Notes: a model not told the origin generated them from the sequence alone. Shown: positions 47,601 to 57,486, counted from the stretch's first letter. The stretch is DNA of 64,000 nt from Takashimella koratensis (GCA_003116875.1 BCKT01000001.1:821763-885762); one strand, 5' to 3'. A program made the numbers and translations.

Positions 47601-48928
47601 GTACGCGCCAGGCTGAATCACGCCAGCATGAGCGGACGACGCAGGAGCTGCAGACGCGGAGCTGCTAGGATTAGGACTGAGATTCGTCTCTGTCTATTCT
47701 CTGACTTTGGACGTACCTCTGGGCGTTCGCGAACAAGTGGCGGTATTTGGCTTCAAAGACATTAGCTATTTCCTGCTTCGAACCATCACTCACATTTGAT
47801 CAACGGCTTGACAGTCTTGACGACCTCCAACAGCCACCGAATCTGAACATTTTCCTCTGACCCAAAGCTCGACCCTGGCATACCCTTTCCTCCCTTTCCC
47901 CAGTCACCGCTGCGCCCAATCGCCTCGTCCAAAATCAATGCGACGCCACTACATAGCCTTTGCTGCAGCGGCCGGATCGCACCCTTTATCTCCGTTCCTC
48001 CGATTGCGTAGCGCTGCCAACTTAGAGGTTGTGCCAGGAGATATCCTTCTTGCATTCGAATCAAAATGTCCTTGGCGGTTTCCTGGTTCAAGTTCTCGCC
48101 GATCGCAGCTAGCCGTGTAAGCTGAGTGACGATGGGAGTTGGCAACGATGCCAAGTCTTTGGATATATCAACTTCTTCACATGCCTCCTCGTTGTTCATC
48201 TCCAGCCATTTTGCGAATTTTTTCGCCTTCTTCGTGCGCTGGGTCTTAGCCGTGTCTTTGGAGGATCGATTCTTCGCACTTGACTGTCAGATTCAATATC
48301 TTTTATCACGACTTACGCCCCTCCTCGCAATCTCGCAAACACCCGAATAACATCGCCACGATAATCTTTGAGAGGTAGATTCATGGGTACTTCATGGATC
48401 CCAAGCCTGACATGGCATTGGCCCCTAAAATAAGCTTGTTATACGCTCATATGACACCCACAGGAAAGACCGTTTCATCACTCCACTGTCCACCAAGACA
48501 TCGCCTACCGTACACTCCGCCAATTTCGAGAGATCAACTTTCAGCCATGTCCGTTGTCCTCCCAGGTCGACGATGACGACTTCGACTCGGTTCAGACGGA
48601 AAGGAGAGTCTAATGCGTCGACAACGGTCTCAGATACGCAGTGCTGACGGTTTGAGACCACACTGCTCCCGGGACAAGTGGCTGAGTTGATCCTTGCAAC
48701 GATGGCCGACAGGGAGGCGGTAAAAGTTTGTCTCGCGTCAGATTGGGGGGCGTACCGAGCCGAGACGTGGGCGTGACAAGAAGGGTGGACCACATAGGAC
48801 GTTGTGTCGGTGACGGACTGGGAGACGGAGTCGAACATTGTGAGTTGAACGACCCAGGGGCTGGTCAAGGAGAGAGCGGGGTGGAGTGGACGGGCCGAGA
48901 CTAGTGGGCTCAACGCTGAGCCTGACAT
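44652..48928 (-). CDS. Large unrecognised multi-exon protein
   Basis: Twelve or so exons on the minus strand can be joined into one frame of about 1,280 residues, from ATG 48928 (MSGSALSPLVSARPLHPALS) to TAA 44652-44654 (SFIIPEE). N-terminal third: beta-rich (FRLNRVEVVIVDLGGQRTWL, LPLKDYRGDVIRVFARLRGG). Then a basic patch (TAKTQRTKKAKKFAKWLEM), a helical part (RIVQLFQFLIDNRSVLTPQM) and a strongly acidic tract (SEDEDEGENVDEDKDEDGDD). The second half is helical then beta-rich (FWAEAVAYSGGVAAIEYWIL, DATWAITGSGGVGIDASRLL). Two exons are very small (about 34 and 37 nt). The join near 47000-47120 is the weakest: the simplest splice breaks frame and only an acceptor inside GATCAG with a later TTTGAG acceptor restores it, so two genes split near 47.0 kb is an alternative. 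No catalytic or family motif is recognised. Confidence 0.55.
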
Positions 48929-49403
48929 CGTGACGCTGGTGGTCAAAGAGCTGGAGAGGTCGCCAGTGAAGAAGAGGTGGGTAGCTGAGGGTTCGAAGAC
49001 AGAGAGAAAAACAAGGACGAAGGCATTGAGGATACATCAACGTCGAGACTGGAGGTGGTACGAGTACAGTACAACGGGAGTAAAAAACACGTCCCAAGGC
49101 GCAGAGTTGAAACACGGAGATGCCCGTGGCGAGCGGCCGAGTTTTCTCGGACTCCGATGCAGCCTGCGTCGGAAACGGTCAGCGACTGCGCATTTTCGGA
49201 CTCCGACGTCGCCTGCACACCCTCACAAGGCTACAAGTAGCGTGTCAAACAAGGGCGCAGATATAAAACACGCGGAGATGAAAGTGGCAGGTCGCCACAC
49301 GCTCTCGAAAATCGACTGTGACGCTAGGAAATTCGCCACGTTCTCGATCCCGAATCGGGTGAATCGAAAGGAGATCTAAACGTCATTCTCTCTTCTCATT
49401 AGA
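48929..49403. promoter_or_regulatory. Upstream region of the large gene with palindromic CGG motifs
   Basis: Promoter side of the large minus-strand gene. Two 21-nt imperfect direct repeats start with TCGGACTCCGA, at 49147-49167 and 49196-49216, differing at three positions. The core CGG-N3-CCG is the geometry bound by Zn(II)2Cys6 regulators. No coding frame is supported. Confidence 0.4.
49362..49397 (+). repeat. Left imperfect direct repeat
   Basis: AATCGAAAGGAG followed by AACGTCATTCTC-like sequence. A related copy lies at 49538-49575, and the HIS4 duplicate sits between the two. Confidence 0.6.
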
Positions 49404-49461
49404 CACCAGTGGGCCGGCCGTAGGGTCGACGAGCGGGAGGAAGACGGGACCCGACATTTTG
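49383..49461 (-). pseudogene. Inverted truncated duplicate of the HIS4 start (58 bp identical)
   Basis: Positions 49404-49461 are the exact reverse complement of 41844-41901: four leader bases, the ATG and the first codons of HIS4. Beyond this, similarity stops at once on the coding side (GGTGTCT versus GGTGCCT). On the minus strand the ATG at 49457 heads a 24-codon frame closing at TGA 49383-49385. A 14-bp A tract follows at about 49484-49497 on the plus strand, which is upstream, not downstream, of the copied sense strand, so this is not a poly(A) retrocopy. The fragment lies in the divergent region between the large unknown gene and the PPR gene. Confidence 0.9.
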
Positions 49462-49537
49462 CTGGTTGAATGATGTAGATGTATAAAAAAAAAAAAAGTA
49501 AGAATCCTCGAGTCGGATCTGCAATGGGCTGGGGGTT

Positions 49538-49575
49538 AATCGAAAGGAGGGTTACACGTCATTCTTCTCCCCTCC
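49538..49575 (+). repeat. Right imperfect direct repeat
   Basis: AATCGAAAGGAGG, then ACGTCATTCTTCTC; partner of the repeat at 49362-49397 (same order, small indels). Confidence 0.6.
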
Positions 49576-49675
49576 ACGTGGGTTATCACTCGGCTGTATG
49601 AAATATCGAAATGTCTGTCACCACTTGGATTCAGACTTCGACCACCCGCAACCGACGCATTGACCGACTCTGACC

Positions 49676-51937
49676 ATGACGCGCGGCGTACCGTATTCCT
49701 CGGTCGCGCTGCCTCCGAGGGGTAGATTAGCGTCGCAGCTGTGGTTTAGGCGCCAATTCTCCGTCTTGGCGCCAGCCTCACCCGTCGAAAGCTTTCGCGC
49801 GGCTCTCGACTCGAAGCATCGATCGGCGATCAAAGAATCCTTTGCCCAACTCCTCAACCAAGCAGACAAACCCGCCGCCTCGGGATGGCCGCAGCTTGAG
49901 AGCTCGGACATTATGCGAGCTGTGAATGTCCTTGCATTGTCGCCAAATCAACATGCGTACGAGCTCTTGCGTCGGATATACCTCGAATCTGTAGGGACGT
50001 TGGGCTTGCGACTTGAGCCTGAACACCATCGGGCGGCTGTAGCGGTACTAGCACGGACGAACCCCAAGGACGCTCTCGAAGCGGCGCGAGGGCTTGATCC
50101 CGATGTCTTGACCGAGCACGACTGGGCGAACTTGCTCTCTGAGGCACTTCAGCGACGCCTTGATCAAGTGCAAAGAGTGTGGCAAGCGGCCCGAATCGCC
50201 AACAAATTGACGGATCGAGTTGCAGCGGTGCGGATACGACAATTGCATTATCGTAAAGTTCGACGCGAGACGGCGGATGATGTGTTGGCGCGAGAAGCAG
50301 AGCTGTTGGCGGAGATGAAGCGAGATGGGGTGGTACCGGGTGTCTTGTGCGAGATTGAGATGGCGCAACTACGAATCGATGTTGGAGACCTTGCGGGCGC
50401 TGGGGAGCTGCGTCAAAAGTGGAAGCGGGAAGACTTGTCGAACGACGTCTGGACAGCAGTCCTCCGCGTTGATGCCGAACGCGCGGTCGCTAGCGAGGAC
50501 GTTGCATCGTTGACAAGTGCTGTCACGGAGCTCACCGAGCTTGGACTGCCCCTGCCGTCCGTCGCGTTGAACTATCTCGTGTCAAAACGACTCGCCAAAT
50601 CTGCCGTGGGCACCGAAGATATTCTTGATATCATTACCGAGGTCGAAACTGTCACTGGCCGACCGGCAACGACCAAAGTCTGGGGCAACGCTTTCACCAC
50701 CTTCTTGTCAACCACGACCTCGACTGACGCTCTCGACTCGGTCATGGTTGCGTATGCCGATTTCAGGTCCCGAGGTATCGGCGTCAATCGGCCCTTGGCC
50801 AAAGTCATGATCGACATCTTGGTCAATGTTCATCCTCCCCGACTTGACGACGCGATGAACGTATGCGGCGATCTGTTGGCGATGCACAAGTCTCACCCCA
50901 ACGACCCGACCTACCGCCCCGACGCTGATATCTTCTTCGCCCTCATGCAAGCGTCCACGCGAACTGAACCGCCCGATTTCGCCAACATCGTCACACTATG
51001 CGAACAAGTCCATGCGCTTGGGATTCATATTCGAACAACCACCCTCGGCTCGTTCATCATTCAACTCATACGAACCGCTCCCGGCCATAACACCGCGTTC
51101 AACTTGTACGACAACCTTCGCAACCTCGGTTGGACCCATCTCACCGATGACCAGTACAACTTGATTGCGGCCGAATTCATCTCACTCTCTAACGGGAAAT
51201 CGCTGCTCCCTCCCCCCGACCTCGTGATCGAGATCATCAAGGATATGCGACGCGTCGGACTCCATCCCCGCTCACACATCCTAACCGCTTTGCTCACTCG
51301 ATATGGCCAGCTCGCACGGGTTTTCTCCAAGGGCTCACGGGAAAGTATGCATCACGACTCGCTCTCCACATCGCTTCTCTCGTCCATCCGCACGATTCAT
51401 ACTCTGCTCCGACTCGACTCGTACCTTGAGATGGACGTGCCTTTACTCGCGGCGTTGATGGGCGCGTACTCGAGCCTCGAATCGTTCAACGAAACGTTCG
51501 AGGTATGGCAAGAGATTGTCGAGAGGCGGCCGCGGGATCAGATCGAGGCGACACATGAGCAGATGCGTGAGCGGTACGCACCCGCCATTAGCGTCGTCAT
51601 CGATTCGTGTGGTCATTTGGGATCACTCTCGCGGGCGCGGAAAGCATGGGCATGGGCGAGGCGGCACGAGCTGGAGAACCAGCACAATTGGGATGCATGG
51701 GTAGAGTGTCTTGCGCGTCTGGGGCAGGTGGACGAGGCGGTTCATGTGGTGTTCGAGGAGATGGGTAGTGGAAAGGTGCCAGCGCCGACAGAGGAGACGG
51801 TAGCGATATTGCTCAAGTTTTCGTGGAACAACAAAGAGCATTGGGAGACGGTTCCAGATCTAGTCAGGTCCAGGTTCCCAGAGTGGTGGCCGAGTCTGAA
51901 GAAGATAGTGGAGACCAAGTCGTCGAAGCGGGCATAG
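49676..51937 (+). CDS. Mitochondrial pentatricopeptide-repeat-like protein
   Basis: Intronless frame of 753 residues. The N-terminus (MTRGVPYSSVALPPRGRLAS followed by FRRQFSV) is Arg-rich without acidic residues, a mitochondrial presequence. The rest is all-helical with PPR-style units of about 35 residues, for example AFNLYDNLRNLGWTHLTDDQ, AMNVCGDLLAMHKSHPND, ARKAWAWARRHELENQHNW and DEAVHVVFEEMGSGKVPAP. A role in mitochondrial RNA processing or translation is the family expectation; the target is unknown. The ATG at 49676 is 215 bp right of the HIS4 duplicate, so a long leader would contain HIS4-antisense sequence. Confidence 0.8.
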   Translation: MTRGVPYSSVALPPRGRLASQLWFRRQFSVLAPASPVESFRAALDSKHRSAIKESFAQLLNQADKPAASGWPQLESSDIMRAVNVLALSPNQHAYELLRRIYLESVGTLGLRLEPEHHRAAVAVLARTNPKDALEAARGLDPDVLTEHDWANLLSEALQRRLDQVQRVWQAARIANKLTDRVAAVRIRQLHYRKVRRETADDVLAREAELLAEMKRDGVVPGVLCEIEMAQLRIDVGDLAGAGELRQKWKREDLSNDVWTAVLRVDAERAVASEDVASLTSAVTELTELGLPLPSVALNYLVSKRLAKSAVGTEDILDIITEVETVTGRPATTKVWGNAFTTFLSTTTSTDALDSVMVAYADFRSRGIGVNRPLAKVMIDILVNVHPPRLDDAMNVCGDLLAMHKSHPNDPTYRPDADIFFALMQASTRTEPPDFANIVTLCEQVHALGIHIRTTTLGSFIIQLIRTAPGHNTAFNLYDNLRNLGWTHLTDDQYNLIAAEFISLSNGKSLLPPPDLVIEIIKDMRRVGLHPRSHILTALLTRYGQLARVFSKGSRESMHHDSLSTSLLSSIRTIHTLLRLDSYLEMDVPLLAALMGAYSSLESFNETFEVWQEIVERRPRDQIEATHEQMRERYAPAISVVIDSCGHLGSLSRARKAWAWARRHELENQHNWDAWVECLARLGQVDEAVHVVFEEMGSGKVPAPTEETVAILLKFSWNNKEHWETVPDLVRSRFPEWWPSLKKIVETKSSKRA

Positions 51938-52107
51938 AGATATATCATCTAGCATAGCATTGTCATAGGCGTAATGTAGCATTGGCAGGGAGACTCAGTC
52001 AATTGCTGCCGCCACGGATTTGACCTCCACCAGGCAAATGACGAACGACCACATGAATTTCCAACTCATCTTACCCGACAACCATCCATCCATCCATTCC
52101 TAACATC

Positions 52108-53493
52108 ATGGCAAGCATACCACCTCTCGACATTCCGCTCCATGTCAAGTACATCCAGACTCTGGATGAGGTGAGAGCTCTCTAACTGCTTGATTAACGC
52201 GCTTGCTTCTGTCGTTGACCCCTGCGGCAGAAAGAGGACCTGGCGTACCATATGACCGAGCACTTGCGGGTCAACGGTGTCTACTGGGGTTTGACGGCGC
52301 TTCACATCATGGGCCAACCAGAGGCGTTGCCTCGAGATGAGATGGTCGAGTATGTGATGAGCTGCTGGGACGAGGAGAGCGGTGAGTCTGAACTTCTGGT
52401 TGCTAGGCATCCTAAAAGTAGCAATCGCTCACACGCGCAGGGACTTTTGGAGCGCACCCAGGCCACGACGGGCATATCCACAGTACTCTCAGCGCTGTGC
52501 AGATTCTTATCATGCAAGACGCCTTGAACAAGGTCGACGCTGACCGAGTTGTTAAATGTAGGTCTGGCCTGTGTTGTGCCGTCCCCCAAACCGCTTAGCC
52601 CGCCCAATGCTCACTCATTTCAGTCCTGCTATCTCTCGTCAACACCGACGGCTCCGTTTCGGGCGACAGGTTTGGCGAGTCCGATACCCGGTTCAGCTAC
52701 ATTCTCTGCTCGTGCCTCTCTCTCCTTGGCCGATTGGATGACCTCGAGACAATACATGATGGGAAAGGGAGGGAATTAGTTATTGCAAACGTCCATGGGA
52801 GTATGAACTTTGATGGCGCATTTGGGTCCAAGCCCGGTGCGGAGAGTCATGGCGCACAAGGTGGGTCTAGTCTACTTCTCTGACTCCTGCCGATCCCTAT
52901 GTCCTGATCGCTGACCGCTGTGCCGTAGTGTGGGTATCGGTCGGCGCTCTCGCGATCCTAGGCAAACTCGATCTCGTCGACTCGTCGCTGCTGGGCTGGT
53001 GGTTGTCGGAGCGTCAGCTTCCAATCGGTGGTCTCAACGGCCGTCCAGAGAAGCTCGAGGATGTGAGTGAATACCTGACCTGCCGAGAGAGTGGTAATGC
53101 TGACAAGGCTCAGGTATGCTACTCGTGGTGGAACCTCGCATCGCTGTCGATCATCGGCAAGCTGCATTGGATAGACCGCGACAAGCTGTTCGAGTTTGTC
53201 CTGACCTCGCAGGTACGTTCGGCTCCCAACAGAAGTTCCCAAGAAGCCGAACAGACCCAGCTGACATCATACGTGTCGCTTCGCAGGACTTGGAAGGAGG
53301 TGGGATCGCGGACCGGCCAGGAGACTGGGTCGACGTCTTCCACACCATCTTCGGATTGGCAGGTCTGTCGCTGCTGGGGTACCCGGGGTTGAAAGAGATC
53401 GATCCCTTGTACTGCATGCCAGCAGAGATCACGGAGCGCATGGGTCTGCGGAGAGATTATATGACTCTGCCTAGGTTGACGTCGTGGCCATGA
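52108..53493 (+). CDS. BET2: Rab geranylgeranyltransferase beta subunit (Bet2)
   Basis: Catalytic beta subunit of geranylgeranyltransferase II, which prenylates Rab GTPases in complex with Bet4 and the escort protein. Seven exons from [20 protein letters not shown] to LPRLTSWP, about 325 residues. Prenyltransferase repeats are visible: [75 protein letters not shown] with the zinc ligands Asp/Cys of the D-V-C-Y-S-W block, and [19 protein letters not shown] supplying the zinc-binding His. Introns are short (about 50-75 nt) with canonical borders. Confidence 0.95.
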
Positions 53494-53605
53494 AGCATGG
53501 GGTGTTGCAAGTATTGCAGGTTGCAGGATCTCGGTTTCATTGGTGTAAACTGTATGTACAATTGAGGCATGGTGGAGTGTGGTACAGAGGGGACGGTTTC
53601 CTGCT

Positions 53606-54415
53606 CTAGGCATCAAAGCTGAGGCGCATCTCGGTCTGGCCAGCCATCAGCTTCTCCTGAAGCTCCTCCAAAAGATCTGGAGCCATGCTGAAGAGTTGTT
53701 GTCGAATGCCTTCCAGCGTGAGAGCGTCGAAGAGCGTCAAGGCCATCGTCTGCGCACGATTGGGATGGTTTTTCCTCGACGAAGGATCCATCGTAATCTC
53801 TCCTTGCCTGAGGTTCAGGCTTGGATCGCACTTGTGAAGGTACCTGACCATGTTCTCGGCGGAAGGTGGGGAGAAAGGGTGCGTCTCGCGATCGTGGAGC
53901 ATCTCGTAAGCGACGTCGAGGAGGCGGCTCCGTTTCTCGGTCGGATCACGGCACTCGAAAGCGGCGGCCAAGGCATCCCATGTCGATTTGAGATAACTCT
54001 CGAGCTCTGTCTTCGAGAGAAAGCTGGTGCTTTTTGTCGGCCATTTCCAGATGTCCGGGAATTGGGAAGCGTTGCGACCCTGGTCGTTGATGGCTTTGAG
54101 AGAAGGTTTGAAGTCCTCCACGACGTTGCAGGTAGTCGTGAGCATGTCCACGAATGACTGCTTGCGATTGGTCAGGAGTTCAACCTCGTCAAGCGCGCAG
54201 CTCTCTTCGGCTTCTTGAACGTAACTTGAGAGGTCTCGAAAAGCCAGTGCCAAGTGAGCTTTGGATTCTGCAAAGACCGCATCATGCATGGCAACGGTGA
54301 ACCTTGAATCGAGGATATGGAATCGAGGGCTGCGCTTCAAGTTGTCTGAAACGGATTTCACCGACTGTGCTGACGAAAGCGACGGCGCTGTCTCGGAGTC
54401 GACGGTTCCCAGCAT
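53606..54415 (-). CDS. Unknown intronless gene, family member A
   Basis: 269 residues from the only usable ATG (54415, MLGTVDSETAPSL). The protein is helical and charged, with no signal peptide or membrane segment. A central block LKSTWDALAAAF..., then KRSRLLDVAYEML, HPFSPPSAENMVRYLHK and a helical C-terminus. This order resembles the genes starting at 56718 and 59762: a tryptophan helix, a basic R/K-S-R-L helix, a Pro-Phe turn, then a WL- or YL-containing helix. No known domain is recognised. It is convergent with BET2 (112 bp apart). Confidence 0.6.
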   Translation of the reverse strand: MLGTVDSETAPSLSSAQSVKSVSDNLKRSPRFHILDSRFTVAMHDAVFAESKAHLALAFRDLSSYVQEAEESCALDEVELLTNRKQSFVDMLTTTCNVVEDFKPSLKAINDQGRNASQFPDIWKWPTKSTSFLSKTELESYLKSTWDALAAAFECRDPTEKRSRLLDVAYEMLHDRETHPFSPPSAENMVRYLHKCDPSLNLRQGEITMDPSSRKNHPNRAQTMALTLFDALTLEGIRQQLFSMAPDLLEELQEKLMAGQTEMRLSFDA

Positions 54416-55617
54416 TGGTAGAAAGAGGTGAAATGGAAGTGGCAAATGGGGAAAGTGGTGGGCTCCCCGTGAATGTTGTTGGAAAGTCGCTTTACTTGTA
54501 CCCCAAGAGTCGTCTGTCTCGAGGCATACTGAGCCAGCTTTTCTTCAGGCGTTCTACTCTCGCCACTCCGATCGGGGTCCGACTCCGACCTCCAACATCC
54601 GCACAGTCATCCCCCCAGCTTGGCTGACCAGCGCTGACTACAGCTGAGTATAACCCCGCCCCCACCCCAGCTCCCGCCTTGCAACCCCAACTGGACGTGA
54701 AATGCTTTCTCCTCCTGAGTAGACTAGGAAAGCCCGGAAAGCCTCTAGAGATACTTTAGCCGGCATCGGCGTCGGAGGTGATCGGACGTTTGTGACGGAG
54801 TCTTGTGGCGTCAAAGGAGGTGTCGTTTCGGCGTCAAGCTAGTGGTCTCGGCTCGCTCGGCGAGAAGGGAGAGGCCGTCACGCACGTGCGTTATCTACAT
54901 GGACTGAACGAACGGTGGTGGGACGTGGTGAGTATATGCGATCCAATATCGGCGGTGTCAATACAGTGCGTGTACTTCACCGAGATGACTTCCCTGACAG
55001 GTGACATCGTTTTCACAGAGAAAGTATTGAACCTATTTCTCGCACGTAGGACTGGGTAAAAGTCGATCAGGTCTAAATACAGGTACTGAAAAGGTTGTCA
55101 TCATAAACAGGGGCGTGGCTGGGGAGGGGTTGTGCAAAAGAGTATCAACATGATGTTGGGGCAGGGCGACAGGTTGAGCATTGAAGTTGATGACGTTGCT
55201 GTCTTTGTCCGCCTAGAAAGGATGGCACACAAACTTGGTAGCTCATTCGGCCGAACGAGAGACAGTCATCATCAGAGTGGGCGCGAGGAGGGCGTGATAG
55301 TGGGCTAGAGATTGACAGGCATTGGAGGTATTGCTGTGTAAGGGGCCAGGGGATTCAGGGGCTCTAATGAAGCAAACCATTGTCGAGCATCCAGATCGGT
55401 GGAATCGAATGCCAACGAGGATTTGCTGGCGGGCCGAATAGTCGCTCTAAATCGATCTCGCTCATCCACTCAATTGCAGTTTTCCACTGGTGCTGCATAA
55501 ATATTAACATGAACACCGACATTAACCGCGACGGGAAGTCGAAATGGGAGAGAGGTAAGAAGCCGCCAAGTGAGAGGCGAGCCGCTGAAGATACAGTATG
55601 TACAGTATGTACAATAG
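54416..55617. other. 1.2-kb region between family genes A and B
   Basis: Contains the promoter of gene A, with a TCCGACTCCGAC direct repeat near 54578-54590 related to the CGG motifs at 49147 and 49196, and a second TCGGAGGTGATCGGAC cluster near 54770. The middle (54800-55550) shows short open frames without family features; I see no gene. Confidence 0.4.
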
Positions 55618-56718
55618 CTATTCCTCAGAGCCACCAATGGCTCGCATCATATCATCAAGCTTGTTCAACACCTCAACAAATTTGCAACTGGCATTGTATT
55701 GTCGACGGTCTTGATCCGTTTCATTCGCTTCGGAATAATCTTCGTCTGTGGCATTTCTAACCTCATCCTCTGTCCAAATGATGTCTCGCCCACTGTTGAG
55801 CCATTCATAGCAGTTTTGAACTGTCCATGGAGCAAATGGATACTCGGAGTGGTTTGTAATTATGTTGTCCACCACTGCGTGGAGACGAGACTTTCTGTCG
55901 GTGGAAGTCTGGAGAGGTTCGAAGACAACCTTCCATAGGCGAAACTGCTTCGTGTCGTAGTCAGGATTGCCCGACTGTAGGCTATTAGGCAATTCGTTGG
56001 GACTGTAAGCCTTGAATGTATCCTTCGATATGTACTCGGGTATATATTTCGGGGTGTTCTTGGCAAGGGCAAATTGCCCCATTGTGCGCATCATGCTGTG
56101 CGATGGGCGACCACTCCGTAAGCTGATGCCAACTATGAGTCCAATGATCGACAGAGCTACATCTTGACACCTTTTCGAGGGGGCTGAGAGGTAATGGCCT
56201 ATAGCATTCTCCATTGAACGCTCCCAGTAAATCTCGAGGGCAGAACGGTTGCTGGAATCGCCTTCGTCGTCATCAGGACGCATCATTCGCTCAGCGATTT
56301 CATCAATATCGGCAAGGGTCTGTTCATCGTCTTCGTCACCAAGAAAGAATTTCTTAATGTCTTTGAGGTCTTCGACGGACACTGAATCGATGAATGCGCC
56401 TCGCTTGAGCTTTAGGTTTGAAGGGTCTTCCTCTGCGTCGGCCGTAGCTGAAAGACTGGTCAGAAAAGCGGTGCGGTAAGCGGTCGGCGTCTCTATGGCG
56501 CTGTTCGCGGTCGTGTTGAAGAGGGGGCCGCTTGGAAATTCGATTTCATCACGAGTCGAGCCAAGCAGGCCGCACGTCAGAGAATGTAGGATGCCCTTGC
56601 TCTTAGATCTGGAACTGCGCATAGCGATCGATTGTTCAGGAAAGCGTCGACGTGAGTAGTCAAAGTGCTGAAGACGGCTCTTGTTATGAGGACTAGACGA
56701 CTGGTGAAGGTGGGCCAT
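55618..56718 (-). CDS. Unknown intronless gene, family member B
   Basis: Frame of 366 residues from ATG 56718 (MAHLHQSSSPHNK). A TATATAA box only about 16 nt upstream makes the in-frame ATG at 56622 (MRSSRSKSKG) a serious alternative start. The N-terminus is basic, followed by an acidic region (FFLGDEDDEQTLADIDEIAE). The C-terminal half contains FRLWKVVFEPLQ, DRKSRLHAVVDNI, YPFAPWTVQNCYEWLNSG and IIWTEDEV, aligned in order with the other two family members. No enzyme motif or membrane segment. Function unknown. Confidence 0.6.
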   Translation of the reverse strand: MAHLHQSSSPHNKSRLQHFDYSRRRFPEQSIAMRSSRSKSKGILHSLTCGLLGSTRDEIEFPSGPLFNTTANSAIETPTAYRTAFLTSLSATADAEEDPSNLKLKRGAFIDSVSVEDLKDIKKFFLGDEDDEQTLADIDEIAERMMRPDDDEGDSSNRSALEIYWERSMENAIGHYLSAPSKRCQDVALSIIGLIVGISLRSGRPSHSMMRTMGQFALAKNTPKYIPEYISKDTFKAYSPNELPNSLQSGNPDYDTKQFRLWKVVFEPLQTSTDRKSRLHAVVDNIITNHSEYPFAPWTVQNCYEWLNSGRDIIWTEDEVRNATDEDYSEANETDQDRRQYNASCKFVEVLNKLDDMMRAIGGSEE

Positions 56719-57486
56719 CCTCCAGTATCCGGCTTATATAAACTAGAGATAACCGATGACGTCATCTCACCCTGTTCAACCTCCCTTCTCGAAAGAGCGA
56801 CAGGCAGAAACCCGAATAGTTGCCGGTCACTCCATCCCCAAAAAGGAACTTAGAGCTGTGCAAACCGGGTATTGCAGCATAACCATCTGCCTCGATCCCT
56901 CCTAACATCGCAAAGGTGGGTGCGAAGAAAGGAAATACACTCAACGCTCGAAGTCTGTCCAGGAGGTGCAAGTGCAACCCCCGTAGGCATCCGATACTAG
57001 GCGCTGTTATCGAGAGCACACCCATAACGTATTCGGCAGGCGCCACAACCGCCGTTCTCCAAGCGATACTATCAAGTTCTCCTCCACATTACCCCGATTA
57101 GCCGCCGCGGGCTGACCGGTTATCATATTGCCTGCTAGTCTCTATGCCTCGGTTGGAGCATCATCCGCACAACTCAACCGTGGGTCGCGTGTGCTGAAGC
57201 TCGACAGGCGAGTCAGTCCGGTGACGTTAGTGTTGACGATCCAACACTCATCTGTCCACATGCTCTGGTTATTTTGGGATAAACACGCTCGCCTCTCTCG
57301 GACACAGACCAGACTATCTGTTAAATACGTTCGCCCGCGCGTGACCGATTGCCTCGCTCAACCACGCCCACCCGTCTTATGCCGCGGCAACTTGTGGTCC
57401 ACCCAGCTGACTCCACGCGTATTTATGGAGTGCCATGACCACGCTTCGTCCTCATCATCCCATTGCAACTCTCACGTCGACCGAGC
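56719..57486. promoter_or_regulatory. Divergent promoter of gene B and the alcohol dehydrogenase
   Basis: 768 bp. On the B side: a TATATAA box at about 56734-56740 (minus orientation) and a perfect CRE/ATF palindrome TGACGTCA at 56757-56764. The ADH side is richer in CG and ACGCGT-like sequence (57414-57420). No other gene supported. Confidence 0.5.

Noticed and set aside
49404..49497. HIS4 fragment as a processed retrocopy with poly(A) tail
   Set aside because: The A tract lies on the wrong side: it is upstream of the copied sense strand, and the copy contains the 5' rather than the 3' end of the gene.
54805..55059. Plus-strand 84-codon frame between family genes A and B
   Set aside because: No ATG-initiated conserved start, no similarity to the neighbouring family, average intergenic composition.
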